From assembly GCA_026770585.1 (NCBI GenBank), contig MU646340.1, positions 1,146,228 through 1,173,671 of the forward strand: a DNA stretch of 27,444 bases, written 5' to 3'. This DNA is from Baffinella frigidus (lineage: Eukaryota; Cryptophyceae; Cryptomonadales; Baffinellaceae). Under the pieces are notes generated by a model. That model saw only the letters and a list, made by a program, of their open reading frames with translations, ran no database searches and was not told the DNA's origin. Below, one piece after another: positions 19,024-27,444 of the stretch (the stretch's first letter is position 1; every line of letters begins with the position of its first letter). The position numbers and the translations under genes are program-made.

Positions 19024-20574
19024 TTATCCACGTTTCACGAAACCCTGATTCGCCTCCCCCGAGAAGGTGAAATCGACCTTCTTCTCTGCTGCTCCGAAGG
19101 GCATGAACTCTGGCTGCCCAGTTGGCTCCAGGGTCCCGTTGCCACCTGCACCGCGCGCGGGTCCGCGACAAGTCAGTGTCATCTTGCGAATCCTTGAACC
19201 AATTCGAGCACTATTGAACATCTACTCAAGGCCAGTTTCTGTGCACGGGACACAAGCATCGGTAGGGCTGAGGGTTCAGGCTTGTACACCAGCAGTGGCA
19301 CGTGCTGAAGGGTACTGAAAACAGGAAGAACACAGGAAAGGCAGGGGAGCAGGATGCCGCGTGGAGTGTGAGAGAGGGTGAACACATTGATCGTGAGGAT
19401 GCAATTCAGCAGTCCTCGCGACTTCAGCGGAGCGAGATTCGGACGCGGTGTTTGATTCAAGCTCTGGTGAGGGGGGCTCGTGCAATTGTTCTGTCGGGAT
19501 CACGGGGCAGGGGTGGTGCGTACTTGTGTCCCAGATGGAGTTCTTGACCTTCGGCGCAGCCCTGTTCTCTGCTGCCTTATCCAGACTCGCCCGCTTCTCT
19601 GCTGCCTTCGCTCTTCTCTGAATCCTTTTCCTCGCTTGCTTCTCCTGCTCAAACAAACATCAAACCCCATGCCCCATCCAAAAACCCGAATCTCTTACAC
19701 CCTGACCCCCCCTCCCCAACCTTAGACAAACCGAACACCGTACATCACCTGGCCCTCTCCGTTTGAGACACTTGAGAATGAAACCACGGGGCACCCCGAG
19801 TTGAAGTCGATGTATTGCCGGGTATTTGTCTGGTGCAACCGATGTCAGTTGGAGTGCCCCGCCAACCCCCAAAACAACATTGCACACCACGCACTTGCTC
19901 TGGGTAGCACACCTCCGGTGATTGCGGCGTGTAGAGCACCGCGGCCGGATCAGCGGCGCTCAGCGCCTGGACGAACACCTGGTTTAGGCCTTAGGCGTTA
20001 GGCGTTAGGCTTTAGGCTTTACCCTAAAGCCTAAAGCCTAAAAAGGTTTAGGGTTTAGGTTTTGGAGTTGAGGGTTTAGGACGAACACCTCCTTGCTGAC
20101 GAGCGCGCCCTGCGACGCATCCAACGACACCAAGTGCGTGAAAAGCGCCTCCGCAACATTGGCGGAAAAGTTGAGCTTGAGCACCGTCGACGTCTTCAAA
20201 TCTTGGAGCGAGATCTTGCCATCCCCATCCACATCCCACCACACGAACGTGAATTCGTCTTCCTCCTCCTGGCCCTGCGCGTGCGCGGGGACCACGCGCC
20301 GCGGGTCGACCTCATCATCCTCCTCCTCTCCTCTCCTGGAGAAATGGAGGTCGAAGCTGTGCTCCGTCTCCGCGTGCGCGTGGTCGAAGTAGCACTTGTG
20401 GCAGAGATCGTAGTTGACGCACCCTTTGCATTGGTAGCGCACACCCACAAACGGATCCTCGCCGCAGCCGTCGCAGCTGAAGTTGTGTCGCGCGGCGTTC
20501 GTGGAGTAGTAGGCCCGCACGGCAGCAAGAGCGTTGAGTGACGACTCCGGGGTGCCGGAGTGCCCGCTCAGCAC
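19024..20574 (-). CDS. ZZ zinc-finger and EF-hand protein (five visible exons, 5' end uncertain)
   Basis: Minus-strand exons join in phase: 20574-20089, 19978-19913, 19829-19749, 19644-19524 and 19145-19024 (TAA stop), 291 residues in all. Residues 34-75 form a ZZ-type zinc finger with paired cysteines (CDGC, CKGC, CHKC) and late His residues. ZZ fingers bind zinc and often recognise protein N-termini or histone tails. Further on, DVDGDGKISLQDL is a full EF-hand calcium loop. A second, degenerate loop (LDASQGALVSKE) lacks the first acidic ligands and is cut by an intron right after its Glu. Later exons carry a basic coiled-coil-like stretch (EKQARKRIQRRAKAAEKRAS) and a tail ending DFTFSGEANQGFVKRG. 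No ATG precedes the ZZ finger in its exon, so an upstream exon is required. The exon may belong to the helicase gene (see finding on the in-frame TGA). Confidence 0.8.
19979..20088 (-). repeat. 110-nt telomere-like intron bounded by a 12-bp direct repeat
   Basis: On the coding strand the donor context is GGAG|GTGTTCGTCC and the downstream exon starts CCAG|GTGTTCGTCC. The 12-bp word AGGTGTTCGTCC (plus strand 20079-20090 and 19969-19980) is exact, and the copies are spaced by exactly the intron length. The body is CCTAAA-type repeat with a perfect 16-bp hairpin (20006-20021 with 20025-20040). Confidence 0.85.
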
Positions 20575-20592
20575 CTGCAAAACCACCCTTTG

Positions 20593-20745
20593 TCAGCACT
20601 CCGGGTTCAGGACGACAATCTCATCTCCATCCTCATCCTCCTCGATGGTGCAGTGAAGCTTCCCTGGCAATTGTGGCCCGCCGACGTCCATACCTGCCAA
20701 GCACCACGGTGTATCAGACTTGGTGAAACCAACACAAGTGTCTGG
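20593..20745 (-). other. Putative terminal exon of the helicase gene, acidic tail
   Basis: After the acceptor GATCAG the phase-0 reading is PDTCVGFTKSDTPWCLAGMD, then VGGPQLPGKLHCTIEEDEDG and DEIVVLNPEC with TGA. A different choice is an exon in another frame ending TGGCAG|GTATGG at 20694/20693, an excellent donor that would splice in phase 0 to the ZZ exon at 20574. The two readings exclude each other. Confidence 0.45.
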
Positions 20746-23700
20746 CTGATCAAAGCGCGAGCCCCCTCAAAGAGGACAAACTTTGCAAGTGCCCCGGCAG
20801 CAGCACACCTTCTCGCGTCAGCTCCGCGCGGAACAAGTGCCCCCCCCCCCGCGGTTGTCAGGTTAGCTACGCCAAACTTGCTGCCAGAGCACCACCAGGG
20901 CGTGGAGCAAAACGTATGGCCAGAATCACGTGCACTCGGGCAATGGTCCTACATCATGCCAACACAATCAGACAGAGGCATTGGGAAATCCTCCACCTCC
21001 ACGCAACCTCAAGATCGAATCGCACCGAGAAAAAGACGAAGGTGCAGGCACGAGATGGCGGGAGCTCGCATCACGACCCCTCCCGTCAAGGCGGGCGCGG
21101 TGAGCTCACCTGGCGTTCAGTCTTGTCGGCGCCTCCGCCCCCCCCCTTCTCAGCTGCTGAAGGTGCCTCAGCTGCTGAAGGTTCCGCGGTTGCGGAGCCG
21201 GAGACTTCTCCGATCCCTGGTGCATCCGGCCGCTTGCCCTCCATCATTTTCTTTTTCTTGGCCATCAACGCCCCCGCCGCCTCCCGGTCCACCTCCCCTT
21301 TGTCCATCTTGCCATCCTCTCGCAGCTCCACATGCCCGAGAAACTCGAGGCACCCCCCCCGGAGAAACTCGTTGACGACCACCACGAAGAGCTGGGCGCG
21401 GGTCACTGCACAGTAGAGCCGCGCGCGAGACTGGATGGTGGCCTCTTCAATGCCCACCTCGTCGAGGCCCACGGCAATGACGATGAGCCGCTCCAGCCCG
21501 TGGAAGTTCTCCACGGTGTCCACCTGGCACGGAGCAGGGTGAGAGAACTTCAGAGAGATGGAGAGAGCGAGAGACGGGGAGAGATCTGCCGTCAGTCACT
21601 TTACAAGTTGGCAGCGTTCAGATGCGTGCATCTCTTCTTCTCGTTGAGCCTCAGAAGGGAAATAGAGAGACCCGGCGTCAGCAATACATCCAGTTTTCTA
21701 TCACGTTGATGCAATGCATGGCCCTTTCAGATTCAGGGCGAAACGCAAGGAAGCTGATTCTCCCAGGACTGAAAAAAAGTTCCAAGATACTGCGGGTGAG
21801 CGTTCTGCGAGGCGGGGCATCACCACGATCATCTCCTCCTCCACGCTCACATTCCGCTCCGGCACACACCGCGACGCCTCCGCGGCATCCACCACCCGGA
21901 AACGCCTCTCCGACACCCCCTGAAGCTTCTTCAGCAGCTCCCCCAGTCTCTGCTTTTCCTTCCCGTCCAGCCCCTCAGCGTCCCGCCCCCTCTGGAGCTC
22001 TGCGACCTGCCCCTGCAGCAGCGCGGCAAGACCCCCCCTTCGCTCCAGAGCTTCACAGAAGTCATCGCGAAAGCCATCGTCAGGGACGATGATGGCCACG
22101 CGGTCGTGAAAACCGAGCCCCGAGAAAGTAGCAGCCACGTGACGCACAGCCAGCACCGTCTGGGCTACGTATTCCTCTATCCTGTCTGCGCCCGCCGGGA
22201 CCTCGAAGATCACCGACTTGAGCGGAGGACCGTCGGCTTGGTGCTGGCTCTCGGTCTCGTTCCCGTGCTCAGCATTCAGCTGGAACGCAGAGGCTGCCGC
22301 CAGGATCCGTTTGCTGCTCCTCACCACCTCCGTCAGGAACACCTCTCGAAGACCGTCAGGAAACGTGGCTTTGTTGATATCGTCAGCCTGAGAGAGGTCC
22401 GAGAGAATCAGGAGGCGCGGGTAGCCGGGAGAATCAGGGCGGGAGGAAGCCAGGAGCGGATCTGTGTACTTCTCGACCGCGGCGCGCACCGACGCGTCGC
22501 TGTACACGTGGTGCGCCTCGTCGACGACCACCATGTCGTACTTCTCGGCAGGCACTGCTTTCTTCGTCGAGAGCCGTCCATTCTTCAGCTCCACGGCACG
22601 GGGGCCATCGTCGCAAGGCTGATAGAGGAGGTGCATCCTCCCGAGCATCTTTTTCCGCTGCGTCAGATTCTCGCGCCGGGCGCACAGCCACTTGACCACG
22701 AACAGCGCCAGCGCCTCGTTCTTCACCACGAAGAGGATCTTGACGTTGGCTGCCTGCTCTCCGTTCGGACCGAAGAGAGCTTGGAGGATCAGATGCAGGG
22801 CCAGGAACGTCTTGCCGGCCCCAGCCGGCGCGTAGAGATGCACGCGATCCTGCCCCCGCACCTCTTCCAGCTTCTCCGTCTGGTGCACTGTGAGCTTGTC
22901 CAGGGCGAGGATCGCGCGTTCAAAGTTCTCCGCGAAGTGCGTCAAGTCAGCCTCCACGTTGACGACGCGCGGAGTGTCGGAAGGAGGAAGTGCTCGCCTG
23001 AGAGAGTCTCCAAGCATACTGTCAAACGCGAGCGACAAAACGTGGTGGTTGAGCTGCTTGAGGAACGCCACGTCCGAGACGCAAAACGCGACGATCAGGT
23101 CTGACTGGTCCACGTACAGCCCTGCGATCGGCACGCGTGCCTCCTCCCTGCGTTCCTCTGAGTTGCCCCCCCTGGAGTTGTAGGGCAGCACCCCCGAGAC
23201 CAGCAGCGCAAACTCCTTCTCGTCCAGCAGCTCAAACGGCGAGCTCAGCGGCTGCTCACTGGTGAGACGGAGCCGGAGTTCTGCGTGCAGAGCTTGCGCT
23301 TTGACGAGACCGGCCGTGGCCTCATCCACCTTCTTGATTTCGTGCTCGCCCTCGAACTCAAGCTGCTCAGCCCACTCCTCTGCAGCCTTCCACAGCTTGT
23401 CGCTCCCTCCGCTTGTCAAGAGCAGCACGGCAATCGAGTGTGTGTTGCACAAAATCCCGGTTGTGAGCAAGCGCTCCAGCTCAGCGCCCAGATCCTCCTG
23501 CGTCTCCTCATCCACAAGGTCCACCCAGACCAAGATTTTGCTCACGCGAGCTTCGCTGGACTCCAGCACTCGCTCCAGCAGTTTGGCGTCCTCCGACGTC
23601 TGCACGCGCCACAGAATGTCGCACTTCTTGTCCACCACGCATCCCATGACCGCCTCGAGCGCCACAGCGCGGCAGCGAGAAGCGTCCGTGGCGCCCGATC

Positions 23701-26590
23701 CCAGGAGGTGCAGCTTGAAAACCTTGTTCGTTCGGCACGAGGTCCACTCCACTTGCATCTTGGACACCAGCTCGGCAGGCTGATGCAAGTCGCACACCGC
23801 AAGTTCCAGCTTCGCATCGTGTTCGGTCAGCTTGATGACCCGTCTCCTCAGCTCGACCATCAGCCCGTCCCTCCCCGAAGACTGCAACGTGAGCGCCTTG
23901 AGGCCGTCCGTTGTCACGTTGGAGGGCACCATCAGCTCCATCGAGTTCGTCACCTTGCGCTGCGCCGAGCCCACCACTGCCCACGTGTCGCTCCGAACAA
24001 GAGGCGCGGAAATCTTGACGCCCCGTCCAACGCGGTCATTCAGCTGCAAAACCTTCCACTTCTTCTCCAGCAGCTGCTGGACCTGAACCTCCTGCTGCCC
24101 CTCCAGGATCAGTCTCATGACAGGATAGAGCACGTCGAAGAGGAGCGTGCACCCGTTGCCCATGAGATCCTGCGACATCCAGACCACTGCCTGCACCCCG
24201 GCGTCCGAAATCTGCTGGGCAGTCTCCGCGGCGCCGTAGCGGTGACAGACCACAGCCACCTTCGTCTGCAGCTTCTCCGCGCGAATGTCTCGCTCAAATC
24301 CGTGCAGAGACAGCCCGATCGGGTGCAGGGAGGTCTCAACCCAGCCGATGCCGGGTCCCGACCAGATAACCACGAACGAGTTGTGATAACAGAGCGCCGC
24401 CCGCAGCCCCTCAGTCGTGATTTCGCGCAGACAAACGGAATCCTCTTTGTCCAGGACCGACTTGCCGTAGTGCTCTGCGAAGTCGTTGATCTGCGAGATC
24501 ATCTTCTGTTGCAGCAGCGCTTGCCCCAGGAGCGCAGGGTCGCGCTGGATCAGCAGCTGCGTGAAGTAGTCCACCTTCACCTCCGGCTTCACAGCGTTCT
24601 GCCCCGCCTTGAGGTCCTGGAGCACCTCCAGCACCAGACCAACCCCCTCATGCAGCTTGTTCTGGCCCTCTTCCACACGCGCAACGCCCTGCTCGGTCGC
24701 CTTCAAGGACGAGCGCACGTCCTGCATCGATTTGTTCATGTCCGCAAGAAGGTCCGTGCGCCGCAGCAGCTCGTCCACCTCCTTCTTGATGTCAACGCTG
24801 ACGTCGAGCATCAAGCACTCCAACGCCGAATTGACGCACTTTTTGGCGTCCTCGCACTGCGTCAGAAAGACCCCTGACATCCAAAACTTGCCAACTTGGT
24901 CGAAAAACCCACTTGTAGGCGCCTTGCGTGTCTCCACCATCTCCTTTAGCTCCAAGAGCGCCTTCACTGCCATACCCAGCAGCCTGATGGAGTCCTCCGA
25001 CGGCCTCGCGTCTCGCCCCCCCCCCCCCGGAAACAACTTCCGGATGCACCCGAGCCGTGCGACAGACCTGGTTAAGGGTTTAGGGTTTAGGGTTTAGGGT
25101 TGAGGGTTTAGGGTTTAGGGTTTAGGGTTTAGGGTTTAGGGTTTAGGGTTTAGGGTTTAGGGTTTAGGGTTTAGAGTTTAGGGTTTAGGGTTTAAAGTTT
25201 AGGGTTAGGGGTTTAGGGTTGATGGTTTAGGGTTTAGGGTCTAGGGTCTAGGGTTTAGGGTTCAGGGTTTATGGTTTATGGTTTATGGTTACGCACCACA
25301 CCACAAGCCGGCTGCACTCCTTCTCGGCATCTTGGAACTTCTCCACCATCCCCTTGAGCTGGTTGAGGGCAGCGACGATTGGGCCGAGGTAGGGAAACTC
25401 GTTTGCGATGGTGAGAACCCCGGTCAGCACCTGCCCCGCGACATCCGAAAGAATCGTCCCCTGGAACATTTCCTGGCCCAGAGCCAATGTAGATCCCGTC
25501 ATCTCCTCCAACACTGGAATGCCCAGACCCACTGCTGCTCCCGTCATCCCCTCGTTCGCAGAAACCACTGCCACGCCCTTCTCCCTCCGCGCCAGCAGCC
25601 GGGGAAACGCGGCCCGAGGCGCAGGCTCCGGTTCACACTTTGCCATCTCCTTCGGTGTGCGCACGCGCAGCACCTGTGGGGGAGGGGGGGGCAGGGGCGT
25701 GAGGGTGCTGATGGGAGGTACAGGCGTGCGGTCTACGCTGTTCTGGCGGCCACAAGGCTGCGGGGGTGAGGGCGTGGGGCGCTTGGCGGTACGAGAGTAG
25801 GGTGGGGCTGCATTCTGCTACACATGGGGAGGCGGCAAGGGGAGGTTGGATCGTCGATCGTGGCTGGCAGGGAGAGGCAATAGGGCAGGGGGCGAGGGCT
25901 CCTGCAGCCCCTGGCAGGGAGAGGGGGCGCACCTCCGGCGGGATATCCCACGTGGTCTCGCCGTCGGCTTTGAAAAAGTAGCTGGCCCCGTTGCTCATCA
26001 TCGCCTCGCTCCACTCGGTGTTGGCGATCGTGGCCGTCTTCAGCAACGTACCGGGCTCGTCTTCCTGCACCTGCCCGCAAATCCTCGCTCAGACCTCACC
26101 CCAAAACACTGGCTCAACCCACCATGATGGCGCAAGTTTGCACCCAGTGGCGCAAGTGGGACAGCGTGTGCAGCGAGGAGGGTTCGGCGGCAGGAGGTTG
26201 GCGCAGGTTGGAACACGGAGGGCAGGCGCAGGCAGGCAGTGTCCGGGCTGGCTGGCAGTCTTCGTTGTTGGCGCAACCTTGGCGGGCGTGTCGTCGTCTT
26301 CTTCTTCTTCTTCTTCTTCTTCTTCTTCTTCTTTTTCTTCTTCTTTTTCTTCTTCTTCTTCTTCTTCTTCTTCTTCTTCTTCCGAGGGAGCCTGCCCACC
26401 CCATTCGCAAGCACGTCACGCCTGTCCATGCCATGTCACCGTCCCCACATCCACGCGCCGCAACATTCACGTCAGCACCCTCCCCCCTACCCCGTGCCAC
26501 GGTGAAAGGTACTACGGGATGAGGACGAACGTACCCGCGTCTCGTGGTCGAAGACAAGCGTGATGGGCGTCTCGGTCGGAGCGGCGCCAC
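20593..26590 (-). CDS. WW / HeLo-MLKL-like / SF1 helicase multidomain protein, about 1,459 residues visible
   Basis: Minus-strand exons, all phase-compatible: 26590-26535, 26070-25933, 25673-25297, 25067-21824, 21523-21110 and 20745-20593 (TGA stop; last exon least certain). Domains in order: WW domain (about residues 35-63), a four-helix segment resembling HeLo/MLKL N-terminal domains (about 105-300), an unassigned middle (about 300-900), and an SF1 UvrD-like helicase (about 900-1,345). Helicase motifs seen: Walker A APAGAGKT, DEAH in VVVDEAHHVY, motif III LILSDLSQADD, a motif-IV-like LTEVVRSSKR, motif V-like TVENFHGLE and motif VI-like YCAVTRAQL. A flexible acidic and Gly-rich tail follows. 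SF1 proteins use ATP to move on nucleic acid. HeLo-type domains oligomerise and damage membranes in fungal, plant and animal cell death. The combination suggests a signalling receptor or effector, which is inference. The start lies upstream of the exons found. Confidence 0.8.
21110..21523 (-). other. Helicase C-terminal (motifs V and VI) exon
   Basis: The exon begins VDTVENFHGLERLIVIAVGL and includes QSRARLYCAVTRAQLFVVVV. This fits the UvrD-like C-terminal pattern T-x-x-x-x-x-G-L-E-x-x-x-V and L-Y-x-A-[VL]-T-R-A, where the Arg contacts ATP. The Lys usual before G-L-E in many UvrD proteins is His here. The rest is a Lys/Glu-rich then Ala/Ser/Glu-rich low-complexity linker. Phase 0 at both ends. 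Confidence 0.8.
21824..25067 (-). other. 3.2-kb exon: end of HeLo-like domain, unknown middle, helicase motifs I-IV
   Basis: This single exon gives about 1,081 uninterrupted codons, in sharp contrast to the 30-100 nt exons elsewhere. The N-terminal part completes the helical bundle (GFFDQVGKFWMSGVFLTQCE) and adds a coiled-coil stretch (SSLKATEQGVARVEEGQNKL). The middle has alpha/beta-looking segments (FVVIWSGPGIGW, VVCHRYGAAETAQQISDAGV, QAVVWMSQDL) that I cannot assign. Walker A is encoded near 22,809-22,835 and DEAH near 22,508-22,522. A 13-G homopolymer on the coding strand (25016-25028) encodes PGGGG and must be counted correctly for the frame to hold. Confidence 0.85.
25068..25296 (-). 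repeat. Telomere-like intron splitting the HeLo-like domain
   Basis: This 229-nt intron is almost pure TTTAGGG on the plus strand, so it is CCCTAAA in the transcript sense. It is the cleanest telomere-like intron of the minus-strand genes. Both junctions are GT-AG. Confidence 0.85.
25297..25673 (-). other. HeLo/MLKL-like helical domain, first part
   Basis: The exon runs from VLRVRTPKEMAKCEPEP, through a Gly/Ala-rich hydrophobic stretch (GMTGAAVGLGIPVLEEMTGS), to ANEFPYLGPIVAALNQLKGM and CSRLVVW. The F-P-x-[LV]-G-P-I-x-x-A-L-x-x-[LI] start, a Cys-containing second helix and later F-F-x-x-x-x-K-F helices in the next exon fit the N-terminal four-helix bundle of the MLKL/HeLo group as I know it. 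The donor is GTG|GTGCGT, phase 2, closing a Trp codon with the next exon. Confidence 0.6.
25933..26070 (-). other. WW domain exon
   Basis: The exon encodes VQEDEPGTLLKTATIANTEW and then SEAMMSNGASYFFKADGETT followed by W-D-I-P-P-E. The two tryptophans are 21 residues apart, with the Y-F-F aromatic block between and P three residues after the second W, which is the WW signature. WW domains bind proline-rich peptides. The acceptor GGGCAG and donor GTGCGC are both in phase 0. Confidence 0.85.
26071..26534 (-). repeat. Intron with (TTC/GAA)n microsatellite
   Basis: The tract at about 26291-26382 is TTC repeat on the plus strand with a few TTTTTC interruptions, GAA in the transcript sense. It lies between the exon at 26535 and the WW exon. 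Open frames through it would code for poly-Lys or poly-Arg and are artefacts of the repeat. Confidence 0.8.
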
Positions 26591-27012
26591 CTGGCGAGCA
26601 GGAAAGGTCAGACAGCTTCGAGGACACGAGCCGCCTCGGGTTCGAGGACACGAGCCGCCTCGGGCATGAGCACACGGTCGTGCAGGTGGGTCTGAATCCA
26701 GACATATGCATCTTCATGACGAGGGCAGGTGGACACTAGCATGGGTCGAACGCGTGTGACGCTCCTTGAATCGAGACACACACCGCTATCAAGGCAACAA
26801 CAGGGTTCATTCAAAAGCCAGGATCGTAAATCCGGTCTCAGCTTTTTCAATTTAAAAGTCCATTGCTCTTAGCATGCAGGTATTTTTTTAAAAAATGCTT
26901 TAAAATTGAATCACGTCCTCGCTCGGCAGCGGCTTGTAAAAAGATTCAGGGACCGCGTGCGTGAAAGGGGGAAGATGCACACGAAATAGGCCATCGTGGT
27001 GCGCCAGGAGCG
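26591..27012 (-). other. Upstream region of the WW gene, no firm exon
   Basis: A 24-bp tandem (CGAGGCGGCTCGTGTCCTCG-type, minus strand) lies near 26610-26660 and could code a short ARVLEPEA repeat, but I cannot splice it convincingly. The AT-rich patch at 26845-26915, with an imperfect inverted repeat around TTCAATTTAAAAG, could be promoter DNA or an intron. Confidence 0.35.
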
Positions 27013-27444
27013 GTGTAGGGTGTAGGGTGCAGGGTGCAGGGTGCAGGGTGAACGGTGTTTGGTGTAGGGTGTATGGTGTGTGGTGTGTGGTGTAGGTTGT
27101 AGGGTGTAGGGTGTAGGGTGTAGGGTGTAGGGTGTAGGGTGTAGGGTGTAGGGTGTAGGGTGTAGGGTGTAGGGTGTAGGGTGGAGTGTGTAAGGTGTAG
27201 GGTGTAGGGTGTAGGGTGTAGGGTGCGGGGTGTAGGGTGTCGGGTGTAAGGTGTAGCGTTTAGGATGTAGGATGTAGCATGTAGGGTGTAAGGTGCAGGG
27301 TGTGGGTGTAGAGTGTAGGGTGAAGGGTGTAGCGTTTGATGTGTAGAGTGTAGGGTGTAGGGTGTAGCCTTGAGGGTGTAGGATGTAGGGTGTAGGGTGT
27401 AGGGTAGACGGCGTAGGGTGTAGGGTGTAGGATGTAGGGTGTAG
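27013..27444. repeat. TGTAGGG heptamer array reaching the window end
   Basis: About 430 bp of the 7-bp unit GTGTAGG with scattered variants (GTGCAGG, GTGTGTG, GTGAAGG). It differs from the TTTAGGG array at 25068-25296 by a T-to-G change fixed across the whole block, so it expanded from a mutated unit. Confidence 0.9.

Noticed and set aside
20134-20541. Plus-strand open frame over the ZZ exon
   Set aside because: The minus strand carries the zinc-finger cysteines and EF-hand, so this is a shadow.
20593-20595. TGA as a selenocysteine codon
   Set aside because: No SECIS-like structure was identified by eye and ordinary splicing or a gene boundary explains it at least as well.
23285-24877. 530-codon open frame on the + strand
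   Set aside because: It is antisense to the 3.2-kb helicase exon. Its translation is Leu/Gln/His/Arg-rich, typical of the reverse frame of GC-rich coding DNA, and has no motif.
26040-26429. Open frames with poly-Lys, poly-Arg, poly-Phe or poly-Leu
   Set aside because: They are translations of the TTC/GAA microsatellite in an intron.
27013-27444. A true telomere at the right edge
   Set aside because: The unit is TGTAGGG, mixed with many variants, unlike the TTTAGGG seen elsewhere. It looks like an internal expanded array.

Overview
The window is nuclear DNA from a eukaryote, most likely a unicellular alga or other protist with GC-rich exons. The genes are split into many short exons (27-120 nt) joined by GT-AG introns with codon phases that match. 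A plant-type telomere heptamer (CCCTAAA/TTTAGGG) and its one-base variants fill most introns and spacers. I cannot name the lineage from sequence alone. A 118-nt run of N marks an assembly gap inside a repeat.

Left part (+ strand, 71 to about 9,240): one long gene rebuilt from about 26 small exons. It has an acidic Ser/Asp-rich N-terminus, three homologous ankyrin modules and a charged helical C-terminal region. Next comes an exon resembling the N-terminus of T-complex-11 (TCP11) proteins (9,622-9,933), which stops where an inverted-repeat element begins. From 10.1 to 11.9 kb I see no convincing gene. A fragmentary + strand gene (11,942-12,906) crosses the N gap and ends in an Ala/Ser/Pro/Lys-rich tail. 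From 12.9 to 14.5 kb the DNA is almost pure telomere-like heptamer. From 14.5 to 15.7 kb there are small dispersed repeats.

Right part (- strand, 15.86 to 26.6 kb): a small four-exon ankyrin gene (18,320-15,861) whose introns are not telomere-like; a ZZ zinc-finger/EF-hand gene (20,574-19,024); and a large gene (26,590-20,593) predicted to encode about 1,459 residues. The large protein combines a WW domain, a four-helix region resembling the HeLo/MLKL N-terminal family of cell-death domains, a long uncharacterised middle, and an SF1 (UvrD-like) helicase with Walker A, DEAH and C-terminal motifs V/VI. The ZZ/EF-hand exon lies just downstream in the same reading frame, separated by a TGA, so the two - strand genes may be one.

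Most interesting signals: (i) the modular WW-HeLo-like-helicase protein, which resembles the layout of immune or regulated-death receptors; (ii) introns built from telomere-like repeats, mostly with the C-rich strand as the sense strand of the host gene; (iii) one such intron (19,979-20,088) bounded by a perfect 12-bp direct repeat spanning both splice junctions, as expected if introns arise by insertion of telomere-like DNA with target-site duplication. All gene models are manual and unsupported by transcripts or searches.
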